64,000 bases of DNA, taken from Chrysomallon squamiferum (Eukaryota; Mollusca; Gastropoda; Neomphalida; Peltospiridae). The position numbers and the translations under genes are program-made. The notes under the pieces were generated by a model. That model saw only the letters and a program-made list of their open reading frames with translations. It made no database searches and was not told the origin of the DNA. Shown here one piece after another: positions 38,501-52,205 of this stretch (positions within the stretch are counted from its first letter, which is position 1; every line of letters begins with the position of its first letter). The stretch covers positions 8,122,227 to 8,186,226 of the forward strand of contig CM022671.1 of the NCBI GenBank assembly GCA_012295275.1, in the 5' to 3' direction.

Positions 38501-40191
38501 TACTTAGTGTCAAAAGCTGGTGTAGTTGTCATTCAATAAATATTCATTAATCTGTTCTTATTAAACTATTTAATAACCTAGAATAATTATGAAAAAAAAA
38601 AATATATATATATATATATTGCTTTTTCTTCTTCTAAAAAAACAACAAAAAACAAATGTTTAAAACTGAAAAATAAGTTCTTATCAATGCCCATCCATGC
38701 AGGTGCATTTTGACATTTATTATCCTTTATAAGCTAGAAGTAAACAGTGTGTTCTAACTGGGTGTTGATAACACAACTTCACAAACCTGTGTTGCTGAGG
38801 AAAAAACATTGTCTGGCTTTTGAAGAAGAAATGATATAAAAAGAACACAACCTGTTGACAGTCGGTGACGGAATCAATGTGTTGTTTGTGCCCAAAACAT
38901 GGGAGTGCCATTGTAAGCAAATATCTGCCCATTGTGAGTACATAAATCAAAATACCTGTGCTAAAAGTTCTGTTTGGACACAACAACACGCTCACAGAGA
39001 AGTGCTTGGATCTGAATTTACAGCTCTGAAACTAATGCAAGTACATGCCACTGTGTAAATTAAATACTGAACATAAATATCTTAATGCATATTAATTTTT
39101 AATAAAAAATGTTGCTGTTGTTCCATGGTTTACTTAAAAGAAGAAATCACTAAAAACAAATAACTATGAAAAAGAAGCCCTCACTTTCTTAAGTGAAGCT
39201 TTTTAGATTTTTGATTAGTTGTTATATAATATACTAATGCAAAAATGAAGTAAGTATATATCAGTTTTAATTTATAAACATAAATATTTCATTGTTATTT
39301 CCCCCCCCTCTCTTTTCAGGTTAAAAAATATAAAAACATTGTATTCAATTATGTAATCTTCTGGTTTATTTTTTAAAATTATTTATTATTATTATTTATT
39401 ATTATTATTTTTTATTGTGATTTGTTTAGTGTTTTTTACATGGACTGCAACAAAATGCACTACCAGAGATTCGAAATCCTCAATGTATGGATTATATAAC
39501 TCATCATTCCCCCCAAATCACCATTTTTCAATAAAAAAAGTAAATATATATTTTTTAAATATCTAAAGAAAAATCAACTTGTCAACATTAACAAACAAAA
39601 TAGCATTAAATATAACAAATATTCTTTGTGTCTTTAAAATTATTTTTTAAAAAAAGGAACCAAAGAGTTTATGAATTTCACACAGGCCTTTGACAACATT
39701 AAAGAAGCAGTAATTTATACTGCTCACAGTTTTAGTTTAATGACTGACCCAGCCTATCAGTCAATCAGATATAAATCTGCTGCCCAAAGAGGTATGTGTG
39801 AACTGTCCAAGACCTCTACTGTGTGTATTATCTCAAGCATTATGACTAAGACACTATGCATACATGCTGCTGTCAATCCACACCTCCTGGTAATTATTAA
39901 TGTAGTCTGTCTGCTTGCAGTATTATTTATAACATCAACATATGCTACCCATACTTAGGAGGAAAAACATAAACAACTAAGAAACCTGTTGCACGAACTG
40001 TATTTTTTTTTTTTTAAAGAAAATTCAAAGATTGAGAAAGTCAATAAATTCTTTCTTTATAAAGGGACAACAATGATAATAATAAAAAAAAACCTTTTTT
40101 TAAAATTAAGAAAAATAGAAGAAATGTAATGTGATTTGGGTACAAAATGACGTAAATATTTAAATGATATAACAAAATGTTAATAACTCAC

Positions 40192-40288
40192 GTGAATAAA
40201 AAGTGGGTTTTTTCTTAGTTGATCGTCTCAGAGATGAAGTTCTGTTGAGATAGGGTACAGACAACTCAGACACTGGAGAAGTTGCCAT
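40192..40288 (-). CDS. Candidate alternative first coding exon of srGAP (32 codons)
   Basis: On the minus strand an ATG in good Kozak context (gcaATGG: G at -3 and G at +4) opens 32 codons plus one base, followed by a GTGAGT donor (TTCAC|GTGAGT). An in-frame TGA lies 63 bases upstream with no intervening ATG. The exon ends in phase 1, exactly what the srGAP exon at 3062-3245 needs; joining gives a His codon before IRAQL. The peptide begins MATSPVSEL and has a basic, Ser/Thr-rich stretch (RTSSLRRSTKKKP) containing basophilic-kinase-like sites (RRST). It does not resemble the vertebrate srGAP N-terminus (FKKDKEIIAEYE...), so it would be an alternative first exon from a separate promoter. The local base composition and amino-acid mix look coding. 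A chance phase match is 1 in 3, and the 36.9-kb gap leaves real doubt; it could instead belong to another gene. Confidence 0.4.
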
Positions 40289-42269
40289 TGCGATAATCAC
40301 AAACGAAAGTAACCAACAACAGAAGAAAAGAGAGAAAAAGTTATGTTGTCACCATGTAAATCCTTGCATTACATTCTGATGCATAATGATCTTTGTGCCT
40401 GACAAGATATCAAATGGAGAGATCCACATGTAGTACTGAAGTTACCACACACACAGATGAGTCTACTCCTACTATGATAAGAGGGGAATATAGGTCACAC
40501 TTGAATGGAAAAGTCCATAACAACTTCTTAGAACAATCAAGGGGTGGCAGGAACCTGTGTTGACAGAATACAGGTGTAACCAGCTGATTTTATTCTCACC
40601 TTTGTCAGTCAGTTGATTTTTATTCAAAGTGTTTGGAATAAAATAAAAGCTAATGGTATGACTTATTCTGTGAGAAGTTTATTTTTGTGTAAAAAAGTTA
40701 GCTTCTGTTTATCCTGATTACCCTGTAGGATAGATGACAAAATGAGAATGGACTGTTCTGATTAACTGTCCAACCAAGCTTGTCACAGCCTGGAAGGAAG
40801 GAATCTGAATCCAAGATCTCAGAAATTCTGCATCTGTTGTGTTTGTACTTCATTACACATCTCAATTCACTGCTAAGTTCTGTACAAATAACCACAGGCA
40901 AGAAATTTTAAATACTTCTGTATGAACTATTTTTTATTTAACAACTATAATGTAAAATGTAAAATAAATCTTTTCATTCGTTAATAAAAAAAAAAAATTA
41001 TTATTATTATTATTAATCTTTTTTAATATTAAGTTATATTTATTTATTATTATTATTCTTCCATTTTTTCAGTTTTATTTTTAACAAACCCTCCCCATAA
41101 AATCCTGATTAAAATAATTATTTTACCTACGCACACACACGTTTAAGAAATCCTTTCTTAATTATCCATAAAGGCAGTGAAAAGAGAAATTTCACAGAAA
41201 AGCAAAATAAACAGTACTTTGGAGTCGGGTTACTTAATTAAGGACAATATACTGAGCCAACTGCTGGCTTGGCTTTCAGCTGGCTATCAACATGAAACAA
41301 GAGAAACATAACACCTCTGTTTGAGATAAATCCACTCAGATTCCTCTGAGCCTGGTGCCCAGAGGGGCCAGCGCACTCAGCCAGTGCTGGTTACTTCAAC
41401 AGGTGTGAGGTAATACTAATTTGTGTGTTTATTTTGACAGCTAGAGTTACCAGTGCTCTAACCAGACTGTTGGTTTTACAGAATATACTCGCCAAATCCA
41501 TTAACAACAGCACTGATACTGTTTGTGATTTATTTATTTTAACTTTGTGTAGAGCAATAAGACATTTATTTATTTATTTTATTTTATTTTTTTTTTTTCA
41601 GTTGTCAATAAATTTATTATTATTATTAAAAAGCTACATATTATCAAAGTATTCTTATACCACTATCGATAATAACAGTTACATTAATTGATTCAGCTTA
41701 GTGTACCTGACTGGGCATTTTTTCATTTTTCAAAAGTCATGGTATATGCTTCCCTGTCTATAGGAAAGGATATAAAAAGAACCCTTTCTGTCAGTAAATA
41801 ATAGTATTATATATTGTTTGATATCAGTAATATATATTAAACAAATCTCTAGCACCCTCTAATATTTAATAATAAAGTTGTTATTAATCATTTATTCATT
41901 CATTCTATTCATTTAAATATCCTGATTTGTACCTACATTTATTTAATATAAACAAGTTTTAGAGTTGAGATTGGAATATTAAACACATAGAGTTTACTTA
42001 TGGTAGTAAATTTTTATTTAAAAAAAAAAAAGAATTAATTAATACAAAATAGAAGTTAAAAAAAATTGTACATGGTTTTTATGTGGGTGATAAAAACTTA
42101 TATTTACATCTGCTACCACTTCTAAGATTGGTAAGAGCCTTTCATATTAATTCAAATCTAAATTTGGCCCAAGAAACAGCTTGAATTTACAGAATGGAAA
42201 CTCATTACACCAAAATATTACCAAAATTGGCCAAGATAACAAAGTGTCTGATGGACAGTAACTATTAAG

Positions 42270-42369
42270 TGTTAATAAAATTTCTTGACCATAACTTTTG
42301 GTCAAGTGGGTTAGGCTGACCTTACTGAATAAAAGGTCAACTCACTGGAAAGTGACAATTATATTTATA
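42270..42369 (+). repeat. Dispersed repeat family C, copy 1
   Basis: It shares TAATAAAATT, GGTTAGGCTGACCT, GTCAACTCACTGGAAAGTGACAA-like and ATATTTAT blocks with 43748-43832 in the same order. It is diverged. Confidence 0.45.
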
Positions 42370-43747
42370 ACCAGCTTAATAATATTTATCAAAGAAAATG
42401 AACCATGGTTTATTTTTGGACACACTAAATTAGTTAAGTGTCCCACAGTACGAATTTCTCAGTTTATGAAAAGAAGATGATTCATTACCTGTAGAGAAAT
42501 TTGTTCTTGATATAATAAATTTTAAAAATAATTTACACATCTGAGATAATATTAGTTTAATGAGATTGTATGCACAAAAATAATTTTGGCATTTTTCATG
42601 TTCATATTAAAAAATAAATTAAAAAAAGAGAAAAAATTAAAATTAATAAAAACAAATAATTGAGATTTTAAAAATAAAACTGTTAACAATTAAAAATGTC
42701 TCTACTGCAAATGTTTGTCCTTGTGGTGACTTCACTCACTGACTGTTTCAGATTGCAGCTGTATTCAGTGAACAATAGAGAAACACAAAAAGGCTTTGGT
42801 GAATAAAGAGGGTTATACATATAGTCACATTTCCTTTGGGAGACTAATACTTTAAAAAAATCAGTTTCGGATAATCCCAGTAGAATTGTTTCCTGTTTCC
42901 AATTATAATCCTGAATATAGTTTATTATAAGCCAGGTAAAATCTTATGTACTTGGTGAAAAAAAAGCTTAGTTTATTTGTTAAAATAGCAAGCCACATTT
43001 CATTTGGAATCAAGTTTCTTTCCGTATCACCCATTTTTACAACAATCTGTTTTAAAAAATCGTTAAAATTTCAAATATTCAAATTTTTTTTTTTCTGTAT
43101 TTTAATCCCAATTTTAAGTGAACAGCATTATTCAATTACAATATAATCATATTCAGGACTGAAAAAGAAAACAATAACCCAACAACCACACACACACACA
43201 CAAAATAAAATAAAAAATTAAATAAATATAATAAATTTAATTGTTTTTTTTAATATTTTAATAGAAAATAAAATAAAATAAAAACAAAACAAAACAATAA
43301 ATAAATAAATAAATAAATAAAAAAACCCAGGAATAATACAAAAGAAATATAAGAACAAATAATTATAATTGTTATGTTTAGTATATGCAAAGTTTGTGCA
43401 CCATTACATAATGAAATCCCCACTATGATCTGTATCAACAATATCAACTGCTTGAACATTTCTTAAGGCATTTGTGAATTATTAACAGGAAACTGAAAGA
43501 AATGCATAAAATTTAACCAACTGTAAAAATTATTTAAACCTTTATCAGTGGACAGACTAATGTATTCACCCCCACCCTGTCTCATTTTGTCTCTTTCAGC
43601 TAACCACTAGCTGATACATATATTAATGATTTTAAAATGAATCAGAAAGTGCTGGGGCATTTGTGAGTCATTAACTGTTTTTGAAATGTGACACAAAGGA
43701 AACATAATTTAAAAGTTTGAGTTAAGAGTATATCTGCTATTAATAAA

Positions 43748-43832
43748 GCTAATAAAATTCTGACTGTGTCTGGACATTTTGGTTAGCCTGACCTGATTTA
43801 CAAGTCACTTGAATGTGACAAACATATTTATT
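43748..43832 (+). repeat. Dispersed repeat family C, copy 2
   Basis: It shows TAATAAAATT, GGTTAGCCTGACCT, AAGTCACTTGAATGTGACAA and ATATTTAT, collinear with 42270-42369 but shorter by two small gaps. Confidence 0.45.
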
Positions 43833-46800
43833 ATAGAGGGTGTTATGATCATCTCCAGACATGGCCCTTAGATCAAAATAACCTGCTGCTTGTTGTGTTA
43901 CTTCAAATATGTACGATTAACTTCCCAAGTTAAATACAGCAGAGTGTGGCATTATACATTGATGCAATTAAAATAAGCAAATCTTAATTTTCAAATAACT
44001 ATCCTTAATGTAAGTTAGCAAAATATGAATACATTGAATGACATCATTATGAAGAGTTATTTAAACAAATTTCTTCTTCTTTTAATTAAAAGAAAAACAG
44101 CAATATATGCAGTGATTGGTACATTAATTCATTTAATTTAAAAAAAAAAAAAAAAACAACAACAAAACAACAAACAATTGACAGTCTTTGCTGACTGGCT
44201 AAATTCAAATAACAGGAACCAGACACTTTTAATAAAATTAAAAAAAAGCTCTGTAAATGTAAAATGTAAAAAAGTAACAAGAATTTGATATAAAAAAAGA
44301 AACAACATTTTTCAGCATAATTTTAAATATAAACGGAAGTTGAATCTGTTAATGTTAGAGAAACATCAGGCAATAAACTTTTGAAAAAAAAAGAAGAAAA
44401 AAAAAGTTTTTGTTTGTTTAAAATCTGCAAGATGCTGCTATGACCTAGAGACTGGGTCAATCACATTTACATGAAAATGAAGGATAATGGTTATGTTTTC
44501 CCTGCAGACAGGAAAGTACAGAATTACAAATCTAACTGGCCATTATTTCAGTGTCAGGAAGGTGCTGAATCCAGGAAGTGTTTCAAGTGTTGTAACAGTT
44601 GACAAACCTAACTGACTGCTGTGGACACAGAAATTAAATGAGTTAAGTCTTCTCAGTTGAGAATAAAGGAAGAAGATTTTAGCATTTCCAATCAGCTGCT
44701 GTCAGATGTGTATCAATCTGGATAAGCTATACAAGACAACTCTGTTCAGTTTCATTCACCTGGAAATGTGACAGCTTAAAATATCAAATCAGTCATCAAT
44801 TAATGTGGAAACTGTCATTAGATTATTTACAGCAAGAAAAGAAAACATAGATAACTATCAAATATGTAATCTTGTATTAATCTTCTAAAACTCTGTGTGT
44901 GTTTGTGTTAATAATTATTATATTTAAAAGTATTCATGATTGTATGCATTAGTTCATCTGGGTCACTTTTTTTTAAAAACAATAAATAATTATGTCTGCT
45001 GCTGTCTGTTTAAGGCTGTGTTATTTCTGTAATGGTGAGATTTCCCACTGTCATTACTACTGCTTTAATTATTATTAGTGATAAAACAACTGCCTGCCTG
45101 TGACAGATTTTAATCACAGTGTCCACAGATACCAATCAGATATAGTAGCAATGCTATTTATCTCATCTGCCTGTATGTTTGGCTGCTACCCAGTCATGCG
45201 GCAGCTTTTAACATAATGGAGTAACAGCTTTCTGTCCAGTTTACCAGCTGTTTTATGCTTTTCTAAAGTTCATTTCCCTGTCATTCCACTGTGAAAATAT
45301 TTCTTTTTTTTTCTTTTTATAATTCTAGGTTAAAACATTTCTTATTCAAGATATTGTTGTTGTTTTTTTCAACAAATAAAATAATGTCAAATCAGGTGGC
45401 AGTTAAGACAGCAAACAATTCTGTTTTGGAGATTTGGAGAAGTTATAAAAATAAAAAAATAAATAAGAATAATAAAAAATAAATAAATAAATAAATAAAA
45501 AATAATAATAATAAGTGCAAGCCACAACATGAATTTTGAATTTAAAGTTCATCATTAAAATACCAAATGAAAATAAATAAAATGTACTAACACTAAACAC
45601 AATTTATATTTAAACATTTTAATCCACTGATGTCAAAGAAACATAACATAGAAAAAAGAAACTGAAAGCAAGAAAAAAGAAATATTAATTTGCATTATTT
45701 CTATACTTGAAGGCATACCAAATAAGTGTGAGTGAAATTTGGATTTTAATTGAAAGAAAACAGTTCTTTGATGTTTTAATTAATAATCTGCTAATGCTGA
45801 CATTTTGATTCCAAGGTGAAGATGACTTTAAGATAACCCAGAAATATCTTTTTTCATTCCTTTTTTGTTATTATTTTAAAAAAAATTAAAAAAACATTTT
45901 TTTAGATATTTTGGACTTCAGATACTTACATTTTGATATTATCTCTTTGTAACTTTGTTAAATATAGATATGAAATCAAATGAATGGGTTAACATGATCT
46001 AGATTATATAAAACAGAATTATTTAACAACTTCATCTTACTTTTGAAAAGTACAACTCAGTATTGTTTTTCTTTTTAGATGGTTTTACATATACGTGCAC
46101 ATTTTTTTTTTTTAAATTAAAAAACAAAACAATAATAAAGTATTCAACCATTTGTGTTTAATTTGTTTTTTTTTAGATTTTTTACAAACTACAACAAATG
46201 CACAGCCTTTAACAGTATTTTCAAGTTAAAAGGTAATAAAAATTCAGTTAAAAAAAAAAAAAATAATAATAAATAATAAAATATAAAAATAGACTTAAAT
46301 GGTAAATAAAGTAATATTAATTTATCTTCATTAGTATAATGGAACAACAGTTATGGCATGTTTTCATGGACACATGTAGCAATAAAATATTTCAGCTATT
46401 CTGACAGGCTGCATCTAACACACTATGCTGAGAAAAAAAAAAAAGATCACAATGCTTTAGTATGGACAGAGTTATCACCCTTTTCCATTACTAACAGAGA
46501 CTAAGAGGATATGTTAAGGTCTACAGAGTGCTCTACCTTTATTTGTTACTTACAGATACAAAGATAATAAAAAATAGTAAGAATTTTCAGTTTATGGAAA
46601 TTATTTTAATTTATATACCATAATTATTAGTTTAAAATAAATATATAAATACATTTTTTAAAAAATAATTCAATAAACAAACAAATAAATAAAAAAAATA
46701 AAAATTAAATAAATAAATATTAAAGATATAATGAATTGTGAATAACTGAATTTAATAAAAAAAATATATATATAATTAACTGTTATCTGACAGAATTAAC

Positions 46801-46867
46801 ATTAAGTTGGTGATATTACCATATTTTAATCTAACAATCTGTGGGTTAATGTTGACTGGTATTTTTC

Positions 46868-46869
<2 letters not shown>

Positions 46870-46907
<38 letters not shown>

Positions 46908-46908
46908 T
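46870..46908. repeat. (ATT)n microsatellite
   Basis: About 13 units. Confidence 0.95.
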
Positions 46909-47590
46909 AATTTCACTGATTTCTTTCACTCACTTCTTAATCAAATAAAAAAAGTAATAAATTAAAAAATCAAAAAGAAAAGAAAAAGACAAAAGAAATA
47001 ATCTAGTTTCATAAACCAAAGACAACAAAAACAAAATCTAACAAGTAAAACCATTTATGTCTAATCATACACCAATTTAATCACCAATTAATACAGTGAC
47101 ATTTACATATGTACAAACAGGGACATTTCATTCAACAGTTTGTTCAAATTAACAATGAATAATGCTATTAACTGTAAATTTCTTAATTACCAATATGTAT
47201 ATTTTAACCTTGGTTTCTTGTTTAATAACTGAAAATACAGCTATTTAAATAATGATTAAAATATTTATGGTCACAGTTAATATGATGACTGCTTCTACCA
47301 TACTTCAACAGTCACTGACACATACAACTGTAGTCTGAATACAATACTATAATGTCGTATATTAAACAGAAATGGAAATTAATAACCTTTTAAAATTTAT
47401 TTCATAATCTTTATTGAGCATTGTGCAAAATGCCAAGCTGTTTATCTCAACTGTAAAATATTGTTAACAAACAAAATGCATCAACAGTTAAAACGACACT
47501 CTATATGGGTGGTGCCTAAAATATTAATGATGTTCTAAATAACCTTGATTTTTTTTTTCAATAAAATGTTAGCTTCTGACATTTATATAT

Positions 47591-47614
47591 CACACACACA
47601 CACACACACACACA
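47591..47614. repeat. (CA)n microsatellite
   Basis: 12 units. Confidence 0.95.
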
Positions 47615-47960
47615 AATAACTGTTAAGAAAGATGTTAATTGTCTTTCATGTTATGCAATATTTTTTAAAAGTACTTTTTAAATAATAAGATCAATAATAA
47701 AACAGACCACTCTAAATCATGGAAATTCAAATACTTTTTAAATTACAAGAAACTGAAATACACAGTAACTAAACAACATATCTTTGTAATGATTGGAATG
47801 CAGATGTATACAATTATGATCCCTCTTTAGACTAATTGTACAAGTCTTAATAATTGTCTTTGTCCAACAATATACACACCCAGTCATTAATTAATAAAAA
47901 CGTATATAAATATTAAAAATAATCCTTCTTTTAGTTTAGTTTGGCAGGAATTGTGAATTG

Positions 47961-47963
<3 letters not shown>

Positions 47964-48006
<43 letters not shown>

Positions 48007-48010
48007 TTTT
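47964..48010. repeat. (TTTA)n microsatellite
   Basis: About 11 units, then degenerate T-rich sequence. Confidence 0.95.
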
Positions 48011-48314
48011 ATTTTATTTTTTTAAATTTTTTTTATTGTCTATCTCATCTAAAATACTCCAGCTAGTACTCAAGCACATTTAAGTAACTACAGAAAATCT
48101 ACCAGAAAAAATAAGAGAAAAAAACATTATTCAGATTTTTTTGATTTTTTTTTATATATATTTCTCTGAACTTTACATCAGTTGTTTTGTTTTCTGAATA
48201 CAGGAAATGGTCTTAATGTAAGCTGCATACTGTTTCAGCCAATCCCATATCTACAAGAACCAGTTCTGCTTCTACTGCAGAAACATGTTTTCTTTAACAT
48301 GAGCTTTAATCAGA

Positions 48315-48372
<58 letters not shown>
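48315..48372. repeat. (TTA)n microsatellite
   Basis: About 19 uninterrupted units, read as poly-Leu in one frame. Confidence 0.96.
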
Positions 48373-49265
48373 TATAATACTAAAAAACAAACAGTGATAA
48401 TAATTTTTTATTATTATTTTTGTACATTCTTTTTAGAGATTTGTAAACAAAGTTATGAATTTTGCATTTACCAATCCTGATTATGTACTTTACAATATAT
48501 TTACAAATCTTACTAAATATAATTAAAAAAAAAAAAAAAAATGCATGTGTGTTCAGTTATATATATATTATTTTTGGTAAATTACAAAATATATAAATAA
48601 CTTTTACAGTTGTAAGGGTCAGACAGTTAAAGCTGTAGTTCATTGGCTACATGTGTATTTTATTTTCATCAATGATGTTTACATAATTTACAGTTAATTA
48701 CCAACACCTGAATTTTATTCACATAAATCATATATTTAGCTTATTATTATTAATATGTGAAAGAAAAAACCCAACAAAAAACCCCAAAGTAGATAAATAT
48801 TAGTGTTGTAAAATCTGCTGGAAATGAAGGCATTGTAATTATGCAGTGAAGCACAGTTTACTAGCAAATCATAAATAAGTTGTAAGTAAATAATAATAAA
48901 TAACAGCTGCTGACCCACTACAACATCTGCTTGTTTATTTGCTATTTAATAAACCATGAAATCCACTCTGTTCTCTTTATATCTATTTCAAGTCATTTCC
49001 TAAACTGAAGAACCAATGTTTCTGTGCAAACTTTTAAATCTGTGTGTGTGATATATAAATGTCAGAACTGCATGTCCCTGTGTATATTATATATGTAAGC
49101 TATATGTTTAAAATATATGAAAAATGTATTTTCTGTAGTTTTAATGAGCCAAAAATTAAAAAAATTTCCAGAAATTTTCTGATATTATTTGTTTTTCTGT
49201 ATTAACGAAGAATGAGTAATGTGAAATTCTGTGGTGGGATTTGGGCTTTTATTATTTTTTTTATA

Positions 49266-49409
<144 letters not shown>

Positions 49410-50244
49410 ACAAATGAATGAATGTTTAAAGGCACCCCAAAAATCAGCTATTGGATATCAGTCATCATAATGATAAAAGAATATTCTCAAATAATTTAGT
49501 GTAAAAAGCTATAAATCACTCAGAATCATAAAAGTGCAGAAAAATGAACCGTGAGCTATTTTTAAAAATTTGGTAACATTAAATCATTTCTTTAAAATGA
49601 GATTAATCTGTTTTACAGCATGACATCCTGCAGCCACTGATAAAACAATTACTTAAAGTATTGCTAAACTATTCCTTTTTTTTTTTTTAGTAATCTAGTT
49701 CCATTTTTATTGGCAGCATTTTATGTTTTCGTTTTGAGTAACCTTGACTTCATTACAGATTATTTGTTAAGTGCATTTGAGAAAACCTTTTTCAAAATCC
49801 ATTGAGATCACTTTGGTTTTGTTGTTGTTTCTTTTGGGATTCTTTTTTTTTCATTTCACTTTTAAATAAACAGATGCTAGTTACACAGATGAAGCCATCA
49901 TTACAAGATATTAGTATAATCAATGAAATTAAAGAAAATGAGAAAAATATTGATCTCCTCCTACTCATAACCAGAATCATTCTGTGCAAGATAAACAAGC
50001 TAAATAAAGTAATTGTTTTCATTCAAACATTACAAAAGTGCAGAACTAATTAAGTCAATAGCAGAACATACTTCCTCCTGTGAATGACCCTTCCTGTTAT
50101 TTATTGTTTTACAACTGAAGTGTCAGAGTTAAAACCAAAGTGGTACACATATTTATCACTTCCTTCATTTACACTTCAATCAAAAGAGACAAACTTGAAC
50201 TTTTTACAACCCATAAGTCGGAATAGTTACATGAAAATAAATGT

Positions 50245-50387
50245 GAATGTTAACACACACACACACACACACATGTAAACATTTAGATACATATACATAC
50301 ATTACACACCCATACACATGCAAACATTCAGACAGAAACACACACACGATAGACATGCATGCATAAATGCAGAATATACACACTCAG

Positions 50388-50415
<28 letters not shown>
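50245..50415 (+). repeat. CA-containing dispersed repeat D, copy 1
   Basis: A (CA)n start, an AACATT-AGATACA-type middle, then ATAGACATGCATGCATAAAT and GCAGAATA followed by another CA array. The core after the middle matches 53431-53460 almost exactly. Confidence 0.75.
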
Positions 50416-50418
<3 letters not shown>

Positions 50419-50520
50419 CTTTTTCTCTTGTTCTTTCACTTATACACACACAACAACAACAACAACCGATACCATACCCTAACTGCAGAATATAAATATA
50501 AATATCCAGAAACAACTTAC

Positions 50521-50545
50521 CTTTTGGTTCTATTGGCCTGTTCAT
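50521..50545 (-). CDS. Candidate short alternative first coding exon of srGAP (8 codons)
   Basis: On the minus strand ATG opens MNRPIEPK and one extra G before a strong donor, AAAAG|GTAAGT. Joined to the exon at 3062-3245 it gives ...PKDIRAQL, which restores the K-(D/E)-I-R-A-Q-L junction seen in vertebrate srGAPs. An in-frame TAA lies two codons upstream of the ATG. A plausible acceptor (ttatttaattacag) ends at 50578, so the exon could be 57 nt (50521-50577) with a non-coding 5' part spliced to another leader exon. The evidence is only splice signals, phase and junction residues across a 47-kb gap. The reading frame is too short for composition to help. Confidence 0.22.
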
Positions 50546-52172
50546 TTTAAATTAATGGTTAACGTTATTTCATCTAACTGTAATTAAATAACAATTTCTT
50601 CTACATAGTGCTAATCATGCATATGCACATAATTATGAATTACTGTAAATGATTCTCCTGAGTTTCCGATGTGACGTGAACAAACAGATGGCAGGCTCAC
50701 ACTCAGATGTCAGAGATGTTTAACATAATCAACAACTAACAAAAGGATTAAGAAAAACTGTCCAGCAGGGATCATCAGATAATTTCATCCAAACAGCCAG
50801 CAGTGTGCAGACTGTGCTAATCTCTTCAAGAAGCCAAACCACACCTTCGCTTGAAGTTCAGTCTCAGCATGTTGGGAAGAATTTTAAAAACTAATTAAAT
50901 GAGGAAGACTGCAAGCTAGGTATACAAACCGAACAGTTAAAGTGATTATAAGCAGACTGATGTTAAATGTCTTGAAAACATGTATGCAATAAAGTAATAT
51001 AAGTTGTAATATATCTTCATAAATCTTTTTAGATTCTGACAACAGAGGATGATATCAGCTTGTCATTCATTTCCGCAGCAAAACATGACACAATGCTTTA
51101 TCCCTCTGTCAGAGATTTCTATATTTAATCTTAACATAAAAAAATGTACCCAACACGATTAGTATTAATTTTATTAAAGTTTATGTGAAGTGTTTGAGTT
51201 CTTTGAAGAAATGACAAGCATTACATTTTGAGTTCATCAAGAACAAAATTTAAAAAGTAAATTAATGAATGATGCATAATAATAATTATAGGAAAATCAG
51301 AAACATAAATTATTATTTTAAAACTACTGGGACAAAACGTTATTAAACTTATACCAAACCAACCATTGCTAAAAGTCAATCTGATGGTCAAATAATAGTT
51401 ATCCTATTTAGTTTCACATAACCACTGTACCCCTTCTGAGTTTGTAATTTTAGGATTTTATAATTATAGCAAACTTTGCCAGAACTTGATAAAATAATCC
51501 AATTATATGTAACATAACCATCCAGACTAAAATCTTCTTTTTTGAAACTGAACAATGTAACTTTCTATGACAAGCCTATATACAGTCCACTGTTGTATAG
51601 AGTGTACTGAGTGGTAAAATAACAGAGTTTGAAACCTGATCATGCTAAAAGAAAACTGACTCTCCACTTCCATTCTGTTTCTCAGTGTATAGTATTTATG
51701 CACAGCATGAAATCCTGAACTTGCCAGCTGTCAGTTTCTGGCTGATATTGATTTTGTTTTAAAATAATAAAGCTAATCTACAAAAATACTTTGTACATTA
51801 AATGCATATATGTGGAAGGAAACTTCCTGGTTTTACAGTAGTAATAAATCAAGATAAAGATGAAAGAATTAACTGTCAATGCATTATTACTTCCATGTTC
51901 AAGCATATTTCTTTTTTTTTTTTTAACTTTTTCTTTTTTTTTGTATGAGAGAATTTTTTTTTTTTTGGTGAAAATGCTGACATGAAAAAAGAAGAAAATA
52001 TTTGCTGTGAATCTTTAATGTTGTTTCTAATTTTATTATTTAAGAATATTTTTTTTATTGTCTTTAACAAAAAAAAAACCTAGAAAGACTGAGCATATAA
52101 TGTTTTTAGCCCATAAGACCTGCTCAATACTCTTTTTAAAACCTATTTTTCTAATATCTTAATTATAACTAT

Positions 52173-52205
<33 letters not shown>

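Larger units (their letters stand above)
21131..40191. other. Gene-free stretch, presumed long srGAP 5' intron
   Basis: The stretch is AT-rich throughout, with dispersed repeat pair members at 31107-31277 and 32974-33090, tandem duplications at 24941-25128, 26045-26135 and 26996-27290, and many arrays. Open frames of 95-114 codons at 21709-22002, 37466-37810 and 39671-39958 (plus) have no family resemblance that I can see. The one ending at 37810 has an AATAAA about 70 bp downstream but no other support. Confidence 0.55.

Noticed and set aside
39462-39482. tRNA B-box-like GATTCGAAATCC
   Set aside because: No A box at the right distance and no cloverleaf, so neither a tRNA nor a tRNA-derived SINE is supported.
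39671-39958. 95-codon plus frame
   Set aside because: No family resemblance, no splice context, and a length not exceptional for a 64-kb window.
40596-40665. Possible minus-strand internal exon (donor CAAAG|GTGAGA, acceptor-like cttctcacag)
   Set aside because: The frame lacks an ATG and the peptide does not resemble srGAP or another known family.
39422-46205. Weak similarity between 39436-39462 and 46177-46204 (TTTTTACA...CAACAAA-TGCAC)
   Set aside because: The shared stretch is short and the flanks do not align.
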